Assembly (NCBI GenBank): GCA_025774935.1
Contig: JALGZK010000015.1
Location: 1 to 54,939 of the forward strand
Origin: a bacterium
GTDB taxonomy: Bacteria; Joyebacterota; Joyebacteria; Joyebacterales; Joyebacteraceae
Reading direction: 5' to 3'
DNA: 54,939 bases
Shown piece by piece: positions 15,963-24,002 of this stretch (position 1 is the stretch's first letter; each line of letters opens with the position of its first letter). The position numbers were made by a program, and so were the translations under genes. The notes under the pieces are model-generated. The model was not told where the DNA came from and ran no database searches. It saw only the letters and a program-made list of their open reading frames with translations.

Positions 15963-17103
15963 CCGCGTCACGCTCTGCTTCTTCGTGGACGCGCTCGGGT
16001 GGGAGCTCTTCCGGAAGCACCCGTGCTTCGAGGACGTCGCCCCCCACGCGTACCGCCAGCGCACCGTGCTCGGCTACAGCTGCGCGGCGCAGCCGACGAT
16101 CCTGACCGGGGAGATGCCGTCGACGCACGGCCACTGGGGGATGTTCTACCGTACCGAGCACTCGCAGCTCGCGTCGCTCAGGCACATGAGGCTTCTCCCG
16201 CCGGCCCTGAGCTCGCACTGGCGCGTGCGACGCCAGATCCTCAAGCTCCACAAGCGCTCGAGCGGCATCTGCGGCTACTACAACCTCTACCGCATCCCCT
16301 TCGAGCTCTTCAGCGAGTTCGATCTTGTGGAGAAGAATGACATCTACGCACCGAAGGCGTTCGAGTCCGGGACGCCGTCGATCTTCGACGACCTCACCGG
16401 AAGGAACGTCCCATACCGCGTGTGGACCTGGCGCACGCCGCTCGAAAGGGCGTTCCACGAGCTCGAGGAGTCGCTCTCCGCGGAGCCGGACCTTCGGTTC
16501 GCGATGCTCTACACGGCCTACCTCGACGCGTTCCTGCACGACAACATCGGGGACGAGGTGGCTGTCGACGCGGCGATCAGGAACGTCGAGCGTCTCGTCA
16601 ACCGCGCTGTCGAGCGGGCGCGCGAGACGAGCGGCCGGGTCGACGTCCTCGTCTTCTCGGACCACGGCATGGCGCCCACGACGGGAGAGCACGACCTCAT
16701 GGCGGAGCTCAGGGCTCTCGAGCTCGCGGCGCGGCGCGACTACCTCGTCTTCTACGACTCGACCATGGCGAGGTTCTGGTTCACGCACGGGGACGCGCGG
16801 ACGGAGATCGTGGGGCTCCTGCGAGAGCTCTGCTGTGGAACGATGCTCGAGAACGGATACCTGGAGGAAGAGGGAATCTACTTCGAGGACGGACGGTTCG
16901 GCGAGCTCGTCTTCCTCATGAACCCGGGCACGATCGTCGTGCCGAGCTACATGGGCGTGAAGGCGCCCGCCGGCATGCACGGGTTCAGCCCGGACCACGA
17001 GGACTCGTACGCGGTGCTCATGTCGAGCGAGGAGCTCGACCCGGCGCCTCAGCACATCAGGGACACGTACTCGGTGATGCGCAGACTTGCGGGGGTTGGA
17101 TAG
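15952..17103 (+). CDS. Alkaline-phosphatase-superfamily phosphodiesterase/nucleotide pyrophosphatase-like protein
   Basis: A 383-residue protein with the metal-site layout of type I phosphodiesterases: FVDALGWE near the N-terminus (Asp13), SCAAQPTILTGEMPSTHGHW (43-62) around the expected Ser/Thr nucleophile, LYTAYLDAFLHD, and FSDHGM (the second metal site). No signal peptide is visible. The start ATG at 15952 (or the adjacent ATG at 15955) follows GGAGG and overlaps the stop of the nucleotidyltransferase gene (TGA at 15960-15962), so translation is coupled. The enzyme may hydrolyse a nucleotide-linked or phosphodiester intermediate; with a nucleotidyltransferase upstream and a flippase downstream, a role in surface glycan or glycolipid metabolism is inferred. 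Confidence 0.75.
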   Translation: MMRDRVTLCFFVDALGWELFRKHPCFEDVAPHAYRQRTVLGYSCAAQPTILTGEMPSTHGHWGMFYRTEHSQLASLRHMRLLPPALSSHWRVRRQILKLHKRSSGICGYYNLYRIPFELFSEFDLVEKNDIYAPKAFESGTPSIFDDLTGRNVPYRVWTWRTPLERAFHELEESLSAEPDLRFAMLYTAYLDAFLHDNIGDEVAVDAAIRNVERLVNRAVERARETSGRVDVLVFSDHGMAPTTGEHDLMAELRALELAARRDYLVFYDSTMARFWFTHGDARTEIVGLLRELCCGTMLENGYLEEEGIYFEDGRFGELVFLMNPGTIVVPSYMGVKAPAGMHGFSPDHEDSYAVLMSSEELDPAPQHIRDTYSVMRRLAGVG

Positions 17104-17127
17104 GCGGAGCGCACGCAGGGAAGGACG

Positions 17128-18687
17128 ATGGAGCAGCCACTCGAGAACGGCACGCTGTCACACGACGTGACGGACCGGAACCTCCTCGGTGTCGCCAAGC
17201 AGGCGACCGGGGTGATGACGTTCCGGTTCGTGGGCACGCTCGTCGGGCTCGGGTCGAACCTCATCTTCGCGCGGTTCCTCGGAGCGGAACTCCTGGGTGT
17301 CGTCGTCATCGCCTCGACGGTCCTTCTCGTGGTGACCCTGATCGCATCGCTCGGATTCGGGAACACGTTCGTCCGGTACGTGCCGGTCAGTCTCTCGCGG
17401 GGAGATCGCGAGGGGGCCGCGGGCGTCTTCCGGCTGGGCGTCCGGTCGGTGCTCCTCGCGAGCATCGTGGCGGGGGTCATCGTCTGGTTCCTCCGCGACT
17501 TCCTCGCTTACACCGTCTTCAAGGAGCCTCTCCTCCTCGCAGTCATGCCGATCGTCGCTGTCGGTGCTGTGCCGGCGACCCTCTACATCCTCTTCGGGTT
17601 CGGGCTCCGTGCCCTCAAGCGGACGGCGATGGAGACCTTCTCGAAGGAGATCGTGTTCAAGATCGTAAAACTCGCGGCGTTCCTCGCACTCTTCTACCTC
17701 GGGTACAAGTTCCGGGGGCTCATGGTCGGGTTCGTCGGCGGGTATGCCGTCGCAATGGGCGTCATGCTCTTCCTCATGCTCCGGAACGCGCCGTTCCTCC
17801 TACGCGGCCGGTCGACGCTGCCCGCGCCAGCGCGAGAGCTCTTCGCGTTCAGTGGGATGATGCTCTTCGTCGGCGTCATGAACTACGGGATGAGCATCAC
17901 CGACCGTGTGATGCTCGGGATCCTCTCCACGTCTGAGGCGGTCGGCGTCTACAACATCGCGTTCCTGATCTCGAACATCCTCTCGCTCATCTTCATGGCG
18001 CTGAACGAGTCGTTCTCGCCAGTGATCTCGGAGCTCTACCACAACGACCGCCGCGAGGAGCTCAGGTCGCTCTACTCGTCCCTCACGCGCGCGGTCCTCC
18101 TCATCATCCTGCCGGCGTTCATCTGGCTCGTGGGCTTCGGGGACGACCTCCTGAGGTACTTCGGCGGGGACTTCGTGGCCGGCTACTGGGCGCTCGTCGT
18201 GCTCGGGATCGGCGTCATGACGCGATGCTTCGTGGGGACCGTGGGGCCGCTCCTCGTCCTCTCGGGACACGAGCGATGGAACGCGGCGAACATCGTGATC
18301 GTGACCGGCATGAACATCGGGCTCAACCTCTACTTCATCCCGCGCTACGGGGTCCTGGGCGCGGCGTTCGCGACCGCGATCTCGCTCGTCGCGATCAACA
18401 TCGTCGCTCTCCTCGAGGTGCGCGCGCTCCTGGGGCTCCTCCCGTACGCGCGCTCGTACTGGAAGCTCCTCCTCCCGTCGGCCGTGACGCTCGCGGGCGT
18501 CCTCTGGCTTCGCGCGAACACGCCGGATCTCCGGTTCTGGATGATCACGCTTCTCCTGTTCGCGGAGTTCGGGGTGTTCCTCGGGCTCACGGCAGTGCAG
18601 GGGTTCGAGCGGGACGACAAGCTGATCCTCGGGAAGATCTTCGCGAGGGTCGGGCTCGGAAGGGGCGGTGGCAACCCCGCCGGCTAG
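17128..18687 (+). CDS. Oligosaccharide flippase (MOP/PST family) 1
   Basis: A 519-residue integral membrane protein with about 14 hydrophobic segments and the layout of polysaccharide-type flippases (Wzx/RfbX, MOP superfamily). Typical segments are GLGSNLIFARFLGAELLGVV near the N-terminus, MNYGMSITDRVMLGILSTSEAVGVYNIAF in the centre and ERWNAANIVIVTGMNIGLNLYFIPRYGVLGAA in the second half. It is third in the operon, 24 bases after the phosphodiesterase gene. Family knowledge: these proteins move lipid-linked oligosaccharides across the inner membrane. It resembles the flippase at 22446-24002 in length and segment order. No polymerase or undecaprenyl-phosphate transferase is nearby. Confidence 0.88.
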   Translation: MEQPLENGTLSHDVTDRNLLGVAKQATGVMTFRFVGTLVGLGSNLIFARFLGAELLGVVVIASTVLLVVTLIASLGFGNTFVRYVPVSLSRGDREGAAGVFRLGVRSVLLASIVAGVIVWFLRDFLAYTVFKEPLLLAVMPIVAVGAVPATLYILFGFGLRALKRTAMETFSKEIVFKIVKLAAFLALFYLGYKFRGLMVGFVGGYAVAMGVMLFLMLRNAPFLLRGRSTLPAPARELFAFSGMMLFVGVMNYGMSITDRVMLGILSTSEAVGVYNIAFLISNILSLIFMALNESFSPVISELYHNDRREELRSLYSSLTRAVLLIILPAFIWLVGFGDDLLRYFGGDFVAGYWALVVLGIGVMTRCFVGTVGPLLVLSGHERWNAANIVIVTGMNIGLNLYFIPRYGVLGAAFATAISLVAINIVALLEVRALLGLLPYARSYWKLLLPSAVTLAGVLWLRANTPDLRFWMITLLLFAEFGVFLGLTAVQGFERDDKLILGKIFARVGLGRGGGNPAG

Positions 18688-18710
18688 CTCGACTCTGCCC
18701 GGTCAAGACA

Positions 18711-18747
18711 ACGTCCCCTCCCGGGGCATGCTCCTGGGAGGGGACGT
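18711..18747. terminator. Bidirectional terminator between flippase and fumarase genes
   Basis: ACGTCCCCTCCC (18711-18722) pairs with GGGAGGGGACGT (18736-18747), a perfect 12-bp stem with a 13-base loop, placed between two convergent operons. Confidence 0.7.
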
Positions 18748-18773
18748 CGGTGTCACGGCCGAGAGACTGTTCC

Positions 18774-19352
18774 CTACTTCCCCACCAGCCTCTCGTAGTT
18801 CTCTCTCGAGTCCCTCGCCACGTCGTCGTGGATCGACTTCCCGTGGCTGTCCATCGTGACGACCGCCGGGAAGTTCTCGACCCGGATGACCCACATCGCC
18901 TCCGGTACGCCGAACTCCTCGAGCTTGTGGACGTCGAGGACCTCGACCACCGAGCGCGCGAGCGTCGTCGCCAGGCCGCCGACGGCGGAGAGGTAGACGC
19001 AGCCGAACTTGCCGCAGGCGTCCAGGGTCTTGTCGAGCATGCCGCCCTTCCCGATGATGCCGCGGACCCCGTACTTTTCGATGACCGTGGCCTCGTACGG
19101 CTCCTCGCGGATGCTCGTCGTCGGACCCGCGGCCACGAACGAGTAGGTGTCACCGTCCTTCTTCACGACGGGGCCGCAGTGATAGATCATGCTGTCCTTG
19201 AGTACTTCCTGAACCTCCGGGGCGTCCGTCTCGACCATGTACTTGTGGGCGGCGTCCCGCGCGGTGATCATCACTCCGGTGATGGAGACCTCGTCGCCGG
19301 CCTTGAGCTTCCTGATCTCGTCAGCGGAGACGGGGAGCTTGATCTCAGTCAT
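18774..19352 (-). CDS. Fumarate hydratase class I, beta (C-terminal) subunit
   Basis: A 192-residue subunit of the two-component, 4Fe-4S fumarase/L-tartrate dehydratase family (fumarate + water to L-malate in the TCA cycle). Recognisable segments are GDEVSITGVMITARDAAHK near the N-terminus, the hallmark IYHCGPVV, AAGPTTSIREEPYE, and GIIGKGGM. Its start ATG overlaps the 3' end of the alpha-subunit gene by 8 bases, so the subunits are translationally coupled. Tartrate dehydratase (TtdB) has the same fold; fumarase is preferred because no tartrate genes are near. Confidence 0.9.
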   Translation of the reverse strand: MTEIKLPVSADEIRKLKAGDEVSITGVMITARDAAHKYMVETDAPEVQEVLKDSMIYHCGPVVKKDGDTYSFVAAGPTTSIREEPYEATVIEKYGVRGIIGKGGMLDKTLDACGKFGCVYLSAVGGLATTLARSVVEVLDVHKLEEFGVPEAMWVIRVENFPAVVTMDSHGKSIHDDVARDSRENYERLVGK

Positions 19353-20220
19353 AGGACACCTCCCCTCCCTTGACCATCATCGCGGCCTTGCGTGTCGCCC
19401 AGCAGAGGTAGCTCACCGACACGAAGAAGCTAGCCGGGACGCGGTGGCGCTTCCCGATCTTGACGCCGAGCACCGTGGTCTTCCCACCGAACCCGCTCGG
19501 CCCGACCCCCAGCTCGTTGAGCTCGGTCATGAGCCTGTCCTCGAGTTCTGCGAGCGTCGAATCGGGGTTCGTGTCGCCGAGGTCCCTCAGGAACTGCATC
19601 TTCGAGCTCGCGAAGCCGGAACCCCGGTCCCCGCCGATGCAGATGGCGATGACGCCCGGCGCGCAGCCCTTGCCCTGGGCGTTGTAGACGGCGTCGATCA
19701 CGCACTTCCGGACCCCGTCGAGATCGCGGCCGGCCTTGAGACCACCGTCCGGTAGCTTGTACTGGGCGCTCACGTTCTCCGAGCCGCCGCCCTTGAGAAG
19801 GAGCCTAACCCGGAGCCCGTCCTCGTCCATCTGATCGAAGTGGAAGTACGGCATCCCGATCCCGGTGTTGTCGCCGGAGTTCTTCCCCGTGACGGCGTCG
19901 ACGGCGTTCGGGCGGAGGTAGTACTTCGCGGTCGCCTCGGCCGCGGCCGTGCGGGCGGCCGCCTCGACCTCCTTCTGGCGGAAGTCGGGGCCGATGTCGA
20001 CGAAGAACAGGAGCGCGCCCGTGTCCTGGCAGATCGGGGTCGCGCCCTCCTTCGCCTGCCGGGCGTTCTCCAGAAGGAGCCTTAGCGTAGAGGCCGCCCC
20101 CGAGCCCTCGCCCTCGTTCTCGATGCCCCGCTCGATGGCCTCCTCGACGTCCCGCGGGAGCACCGTCGACGCCCGCCGGATGAGCTCGAGGAAGTGCTCG
20201 CTCAGCTTCTCGTGACCCAT
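19345..20220 (-). CDS. Fumarate hydratase class I, alpha (N-terminal, 4Fe-4S) subunit
   Basis: A 291-residue alpha subunit. All three cysteines expected to hold the catalytic 4Fe-4S cluster are present: Cys64 in PICQDTG, Cys186 in GKGCAPG and Cys273 in YLCWATRK. GDNTGIGMPY and GGSENVSA-type segments are also family hallmarks. Length matches the family. The enzyme is oxygen-sensitive, which fits the hydrogenase and Nfn genes in this window. It is transcribed from its own promoter at 20307-20335, back-to-back with the Na/Pi cotransporter promoter, and is followed by the beta subunit. Confidence 0.92.
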   Translation of the reverse strand: MGHEKLSEHFLELIRRASTVLPRDVEEAIERGIENEGEGSGAASTLRLLLENARQAKEGATPICQDTGALLFFVDIGPDFRQKEVEAAARTAAAEATAKYYLRPNAVDAVTGKNSGDNTGIGMPYFHFDQMDEDGLRVRLLLKGGGSENVSAQYKLPDGGLKAGRDLDGVRKCVIDAVYNAQGKGCAPGVIAICIGGDRGSGFASSKMQFLRDLGDTNPDSTLAELEDRLMTELNELGVGPSGFGGKTTVLGVKIGKRHRVPASFFVSVSYLCWATRKAAMMVKGGEVSYD

Positions 20221-20306
20221 GGACCCTCCTGTCTATCGGGGTGAGCGCGGCTCGGTCCCGGCCCGCGCCCGCGTTCGGAACGCGATGTGAACGTGACGAG
20301 ATTTCC

Positions 20307-20335
20307 ATTCTATCGGCCGCGCGCCGGAGGGTCAA
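20307..20335 (-). promoter_or_regulatory. Sigma70-type promoter of the fumarase operon
   Basis: Reverse strand TTGACC (20330-20335), 17-base spacer, TAGAAT (20307-20312). Its -35 lies only 28 bases from the -35 of the divergent plus-strand promoter, so a shared regulator could reach both. Confidence 0.7.
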
Positions 20336-20363
20336 AGGCAAAGCCCGGAGTCCCACGGCGAGC

Positions 20364-20391
20364 TTGACATCGACCCTGTCGGTGTTAGAAT
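20364..20391 (+). promoter_or_regulatory. Sigma70-type promoter of the Na/Pi cotransporter-PhoU operon
   Basis: TTGACA (20364-20369), 16-base spacer, TAGAAT (20386-20391). The first in-frame ATG of the downstream gene (20390) lies inside this -10 element, which excludes it as the start and supports 20447. Confidence 0.7.
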
Positions 20392-20446
20392 GCGCCCGCG
20401 AGAACCAGGAACACGCGTACCGCCGCACGCGGCCTGGGAACCACCA

Positions 20447-21691
20447 ATGCCACCGCAGACGCAGGCTCTTCTCGAGCCCGAAACGGACGACCCGGTGCCC
20501 GAGCCCGTGACTCAGGACACCCAGTGCGCGCCGAGCGGACCAACGTCCGACCCTCCCGCGACGTCGGGTGGCGATCGCACGAACCCGTTCGAAGTCATTC
20601 TCCGCATACTCGCAATCGCGATCCCTCTCTACGCCTTCCTCGTGAGCGTCAAGCTCATGGGCGAAGGGTTCGAGCTGTTCGGTTCGGGGTTCGCCGAGAA
20701 CCTCATCGCGACGACGTCGAACCCGCTCGTCGGTCTCTTCATCGGCATCCTCGCGACGAGCATCGTGCAGAGCTCGTCGACGACGACGTCGATGACGGTC
20801 GGGTTCGTGGCGGCCGGCATCCTCTCGATCGAGAACGCGGTCCCGATCATCATGGGTGCGAACATTGGGACCACGGTCACCTGCGCGATCGTCTCGCTCG
20901 GACACATCGGCCGAGGCGAGGAGTTCAGGCGCGCGTTCGCCGCGGCGAGCGTGCACGACTTCTTCAACGTGTTCGCCGTTCTGCTTCTCTTCCCTCTCGA
21001 GATGCTGACCGGGTTCCTCTCGAAGTCGGCGCGAGCGCTCTCCGGCCTCCTCGTGGGCGGCCAGGCGATCACGTTCGCGAGTCCCGTGAAGCGCGCCGTC
21101 GCACCGGCGGTCGACGCGCTCATGCGCGGAATCGAGGCGATCGCGGGGAGCCACGCGGCGATCGTGATCGCTGTTTTCGGATTCGCGCTGCTGCTGATCT
21201 CGCTCTACTTCCTCGTGAAGGCGACGAAGAGACTCGCGCTCTCCCGCGCGGAGGTCGCGATCGACCGGCTCATGGGGAGGAACGGCATCACAGGAATCGC
21301 GGTCGGAGCGGGCGTGACGGCGGTCATCCAGTCGAGCTCGGTGACGACGTCGCTCCTCGTTCCGTTCGCGGGCGCGGGCATCATGCGACTCGAGAAGATC
21401 TTCCCGATCGCGCTCGGCGCGAACATCGGGACGACCGTGACCGCGCTCCTTGCGTCGCTCGCCGGCAACGTCGATGGGCTCACGATCGCGCTCGTCCACC
21501 TGTTGTTCAACATCTGCGGGATCCTCCTTATCTATCCCTACAAGCCGGTGAGGCGGATCCCGATGAACCTGGCGACGCGCCTCGGGGACGCCGCCGTCCG
21601 CTCGAAGAAGAACGTCGCATTCTTCGTCATCGGGCTCTTCTACGCCCTTCCGGGTCTTCTCATATTCTTGGACAAACTGATCAGGAGGTGA
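20447..21691 (+). CDS. Na+/phosphate cotransporter family protein (NptA/SLC34-like)
   Basis: A 414-residue inner-membrane protein with the inverted repeat of Na/Pi cotransporters. Each half carries a QSSS motif (QSSSTTT at 108-114 and QSSSVTT at 295-301) followed by GANIGTT (137-143 and 324-330), which form the substrate and sodium sites in the family. The first ~45 residues are Pro/Asp/Glu-rich and cytoplasmic. The ATG at 20447 is chosen because the only earlier ATG sits in the promoter. The TGA stop overlaps the region of the PhoU gene start. The expected role is sodium-driven phosphate movement; in bacteria some homologues are thought to export phosphate. Confidence 0.88.
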   Translation: MPPQTQALLEPETDDPVPEPVTQDTQCAPSGPTSDPPATSGGDRTNPFEVILRILAIAIPLYAFLVSVKLMGEGFELFGSGFAENLIATTSNPLVGLFIGILATSIVQSSSTTTSMTVGFVAAGILSIENAVPIIMGANIGTTVTCAIVSLGHIGRGEEFRRAFAAASVHDFFNVFAVLLLFPLEMLTGFLSKSARALSGLLVGGQAITFASPVKRAVAPAVDALMRGIEAIAGSHAAIVIAVFGFALLLISLYFLVKATKRLALSRAEVAIDRLMGRNGITGIAVGAGVTAVIQSSSVTTSLLVPFAGAGIMRLEKIFPIALGANIGTTVTALLASLAGNVDGLTIALVHLLFNICGILLIYPYKPVRRIPMNLATRLGDAAVRSKKNVAFFVIGLFYALPGLLIFLDKLIRR

Positions 21692-21696
21692 TGCAG

Positions 21697-22410
21697 GTGT
21701 TCAGGGAGTTCATCGAAGCACTGAGGAAGCGTCCGCTGCTCGATCAGATGTACGCCGAGATGGAGCAGATGCTGACGCAGGCCGTGGAGATGTTCCGGCC
21801 GGTGTCGGAGGTGCTGCGGGGGAAGAGGGAACTCACGAAGGAGACGCACGACGAGGTCTACGCGATGGACCGGAAGATCAACCGGATCCAGCGCCGCATC
21901 CGGAAGCAGCTCGTCGAGCACCTGATCGTGTCGCCGGGAACCGACGTCCCGATCAGCCTCGTCCTCATGAGCATCGCGAAAGACGCGGAACGGGTGGGAG
22001 ATCTCTGCAAGAACATCCTCGAGGTGACGGAGGAGCTCGTGCATCCCCTCAGGCACGGACCGTACGGGACACGGTTCCGCGACCTCCTCAAGCGGACGGA
22101 GGACCTGTTCGAGCCCACGGTCCGGGCTTTCCTCGAGTCCGACTGCGACGTCGGACAGGACGCCATCGTGACGGGCAGGGCGCTCGCGAAGGAGTCCGAC
22201 CAGATCATCATGGACCTTCTCGAGGACGACCGCCCGTGCCGTGAGGCCGTTCTCTACGCGCTCCTCGCGAGGTACCTGAAGCGTATCGCGCTCCACCTCA
22301 CGAACGTCGCGTCGAGCGTCGTGATGCCGCTCCATATGATCGACTACTACGACGACGAGGGACAGGCCAGGGAGGAACAGAAGCCGGAGAGCGCGGAACC
22401 GACGTCCTAG
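21697..22410 (+). CDS. PhoU-domain protein partnered with Na/Pi cotransporter
   Basis: A 237-residue helical protein beginning MFREFIEALRKRPLLDQMYAEM. It carries two PhoU-type helical repeats with metal-site-like segments (MSIAKDAERVGDLCKNI, ALLARYLKRIALHLTNVAS). The ribosome site AGGAGG (21683-21688) lies within the last codons of the upstream transporter. An ATG at 21691 overlaps that gene's TGA but is only 2 bases from AGGAGG; the GTG at 21697 has an 8-base spacing, so I prefer 21697. Family knowledge: PhoU proteins tune phosphate transporters. It is cytoplasmic and translationally linked to the cotransporter, a second phosphate permease-regulator pair besides the PiT-DUF47 pair. Confidence 0.85.
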   Translation: MFREFIEALRKRPLLDQMYAEMEQMLTQAVEMFRPVSEVLRGKRELTKETHDEVYAMDRKINRIQRRIRKQLVEHLIVSPGTDVPISLVLMSIAKDAERVGDLCKNILEVTEELVHPLRHGPYGTRFRDLLKRTEDLFEPTVRAFLESDCDVGQDAIVTGRALAKESDQIIMDLLEDDRPCREAVLYALLARYLKRIALHLTNVASSVVMPLHMIDYYDDEGQAREEQKPESAEPTS

Positions 22411-22431
22411 GTACGGCGTTGGTACGGCGTT
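22410..22431. repeat. 11-bp perfect tandem duplication
   Basis: GGTACGGCGTT occurs twice head-to-tail directly at the stop codon of the PhoU gene, between two convergent operons. No obvious terminator hairpin is present in this gap. Confidence 0.7.
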
Positions 22432-22445
22432 CGGCGCGTCACATC

Positions 22446-24002
22446 CTAAACGCCGGCGTCCCGCCTGAGGAACTTCCCCATCACCGACGAGAGGACCGTC
22501 CGGTCCTCGTCGCTCACCCCCATGAGAGACGTCAGACCCGCGGCGACCGCGTAGCAGGCGACGAGCGCGACCGCCGCCTCGTACCACCGGTCCGGCGCGC
22601 CCCAGAATCTGCGCACGACCCAGACGAGGACGAGGAGCACCGCGCCGGTCGCGACCGACTTCAGGGTCGAGCGGTCGTACGGCACGACGCCGAGGAGCGC
22701 CTTCCCCTCGACGAGCCGCGCGACGTTCACGAGGACGATCGACACGCTCGTGGCGACCGCCGCTCCGACGATTCCCATGCGCGGGATGAGAATGACGTTC
22801 AGGGTCACACCCACGATCGCCATCGCGATGGTGTTCCACACGTTGTAGCGCTGGTACTTCGTCATCGCGAGGCAGCTCGCGACGGATGCGGCGGAGCTGT
22901 CCACGATCTGCGCGGTCGCGAGGACCGCGAGGGCAACGTACCCAGCGACGAACTCCGCCCCGAAGATCCCGAGCACCGCCTCGCCCGCGAGCAGGAGCCA
23001 CGCGTAGACAGGGAGCGTCAGGAGCAGGATCCACCGCGTGATCGTGACCAGGAGGGACCCCATGAGCTCGGTCTTCCCGCGGTGGTAGACGTCCGCGATG
23101 ATCGGCGAGAAGATCGCATTGAACGAGAACGTGAAGAGCGTGGCCAGCATCGCGAGGAGGACGACGATGTTGTAGATCCCGACGCTCGCCGACTCGAGGA
23201 AGTACCCGAGTATGAGGCGCCCGCCCTCGAGGAGCGCGAACGCGGTGGCGGTTTCGGAGAGCATCTGGCCCGAGTACGAGAAGACCTCCCGGCGGGAGAT
23301 CGAGCCGGGCGCTGCCGGTGGCTCTCCGTCGGGGCCGGGCCGGCCGAAGAGGAACGGTCCGACCCTTCTCAGGTACCGGGCGGTCGCGACCGCGGATACC
23401 GCGCACGCGAGGACCGCCGCCGTCACGATCGCGTTCACGCGCATACCCGCGTAGAAGAGAGCGAGGAAGACGACGAGCCGAGGGATGCGAAACCAGAACT
23501 CGGAGCCCAGAATGCTCCGCCGCATGTCCTTGAGCGCGCGGAGCCCCGCCGCGTACAGCCTCGTGAGCGTGTACGGGAGGATGGCGAAGCTCATGCGCAG
23601 GAGCGCTGACTCGAGCCTCGGCTCTTTGAAAAGCCCGATCGCGATCGGACGGCGGAGGAGGATCACGACCACGGTCGCCACGACCGCCGCGAGCGTTCCG
23701 AAGAGGATCCCGAACGTGAGGACCGAACGCGCCTCCCCGCGCTTGCCCTGTCCGACGTACATCGCGATGAACCGAACGAACCCTCCCTCGAACCCGAAGG
23801 TCGTGAGGATCGTGACGGCCATGACGACGGTCCAGGCGATGACGTAGACACCGAGGAGGTCGGCGCCGAGGAGCCGGGCGATCACCGCCTGGGCGGCGAA
23901 CCCGAACGCGAGCGCGAAGACGCGGCCCGAGAACGTGAAGCCGGCCTCCTTCGTCGCGCGAGACAGGTAGCCTTCGTACTCGGAGCGGCCGGTCTCGCTC
24001 AT
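22446..24002 (-). CDS. Oligosaccharide flippase (MOP/PST family) 2
   Basis: A 518-residue membrane protein with about 14 hydrophobic segments. The N-terminus (GFTFSGRVFALAFGFAAQAV, IARLLGADLLGVYVIAW) and the C-terminal region (YQRYNVWNTIAMAIVGVTLN, IPRMGIVGAAVATSVS) match polysaccharide flippases and align in order with the flippase at 17128-18687. Its ATG overlaps the stop of the upstream acyltransferase gene in an ATGA arrangement (23999-24002). It is the last gene of the M24-FAD oxidase-acyltransferase-flippase operon. The lipid-linked substrate is unknown. Confidence 0.88.
   Translation of the reverse strand: MSETGRSEYEGYLSRATKEAGFTFSGRVFALAFGFAAQAVIARLLGADLLGVYVIAWTVVMAVTILTTFGFEGGFVRFIAMYVGQGKRGEARSVLTFGILFGTLAAVVATVVVILLRRPIAIGLFKEPRLESALLRMSFAILPYTLTRLYAAGLRALKDMRRSILGSEFWFRIPRLVVFLALFYAGMRVNAIVTAAVLACAVSAVATARYLRRVGPFLFGRPGPDGEPPAAPGSISRREVFSYSGQMLSETATAFALLEGGRLILGYFLESASVGIYNIVVLLAMLATLFTFSFNAIFSPIIADVYHRGKTELMGSLLVTITRWILLLTLPVYAWLLLAGEAVLGIFGAEFVAGYVALAVLATAQIVDSSAASVASCLAMTKYQRYNVWNTIAMAIVGVTLNVILIPRMGIVGAAVATSVSIVLVNVARLVEGKALLGVVPYDRSTLKSVATGAVLLVLVWVVRRFWGAPDRWYEAAVALVACYAVAAGLTSLMGVSDEDRTVLSSVMGKFLRRDAGV

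Noticed and set aside
20390-20446. Earlier ATG for the Na/Pi cotransporter.
   Set aside because: It overlaps the -10 element TAGAAT and has no ribosome site.
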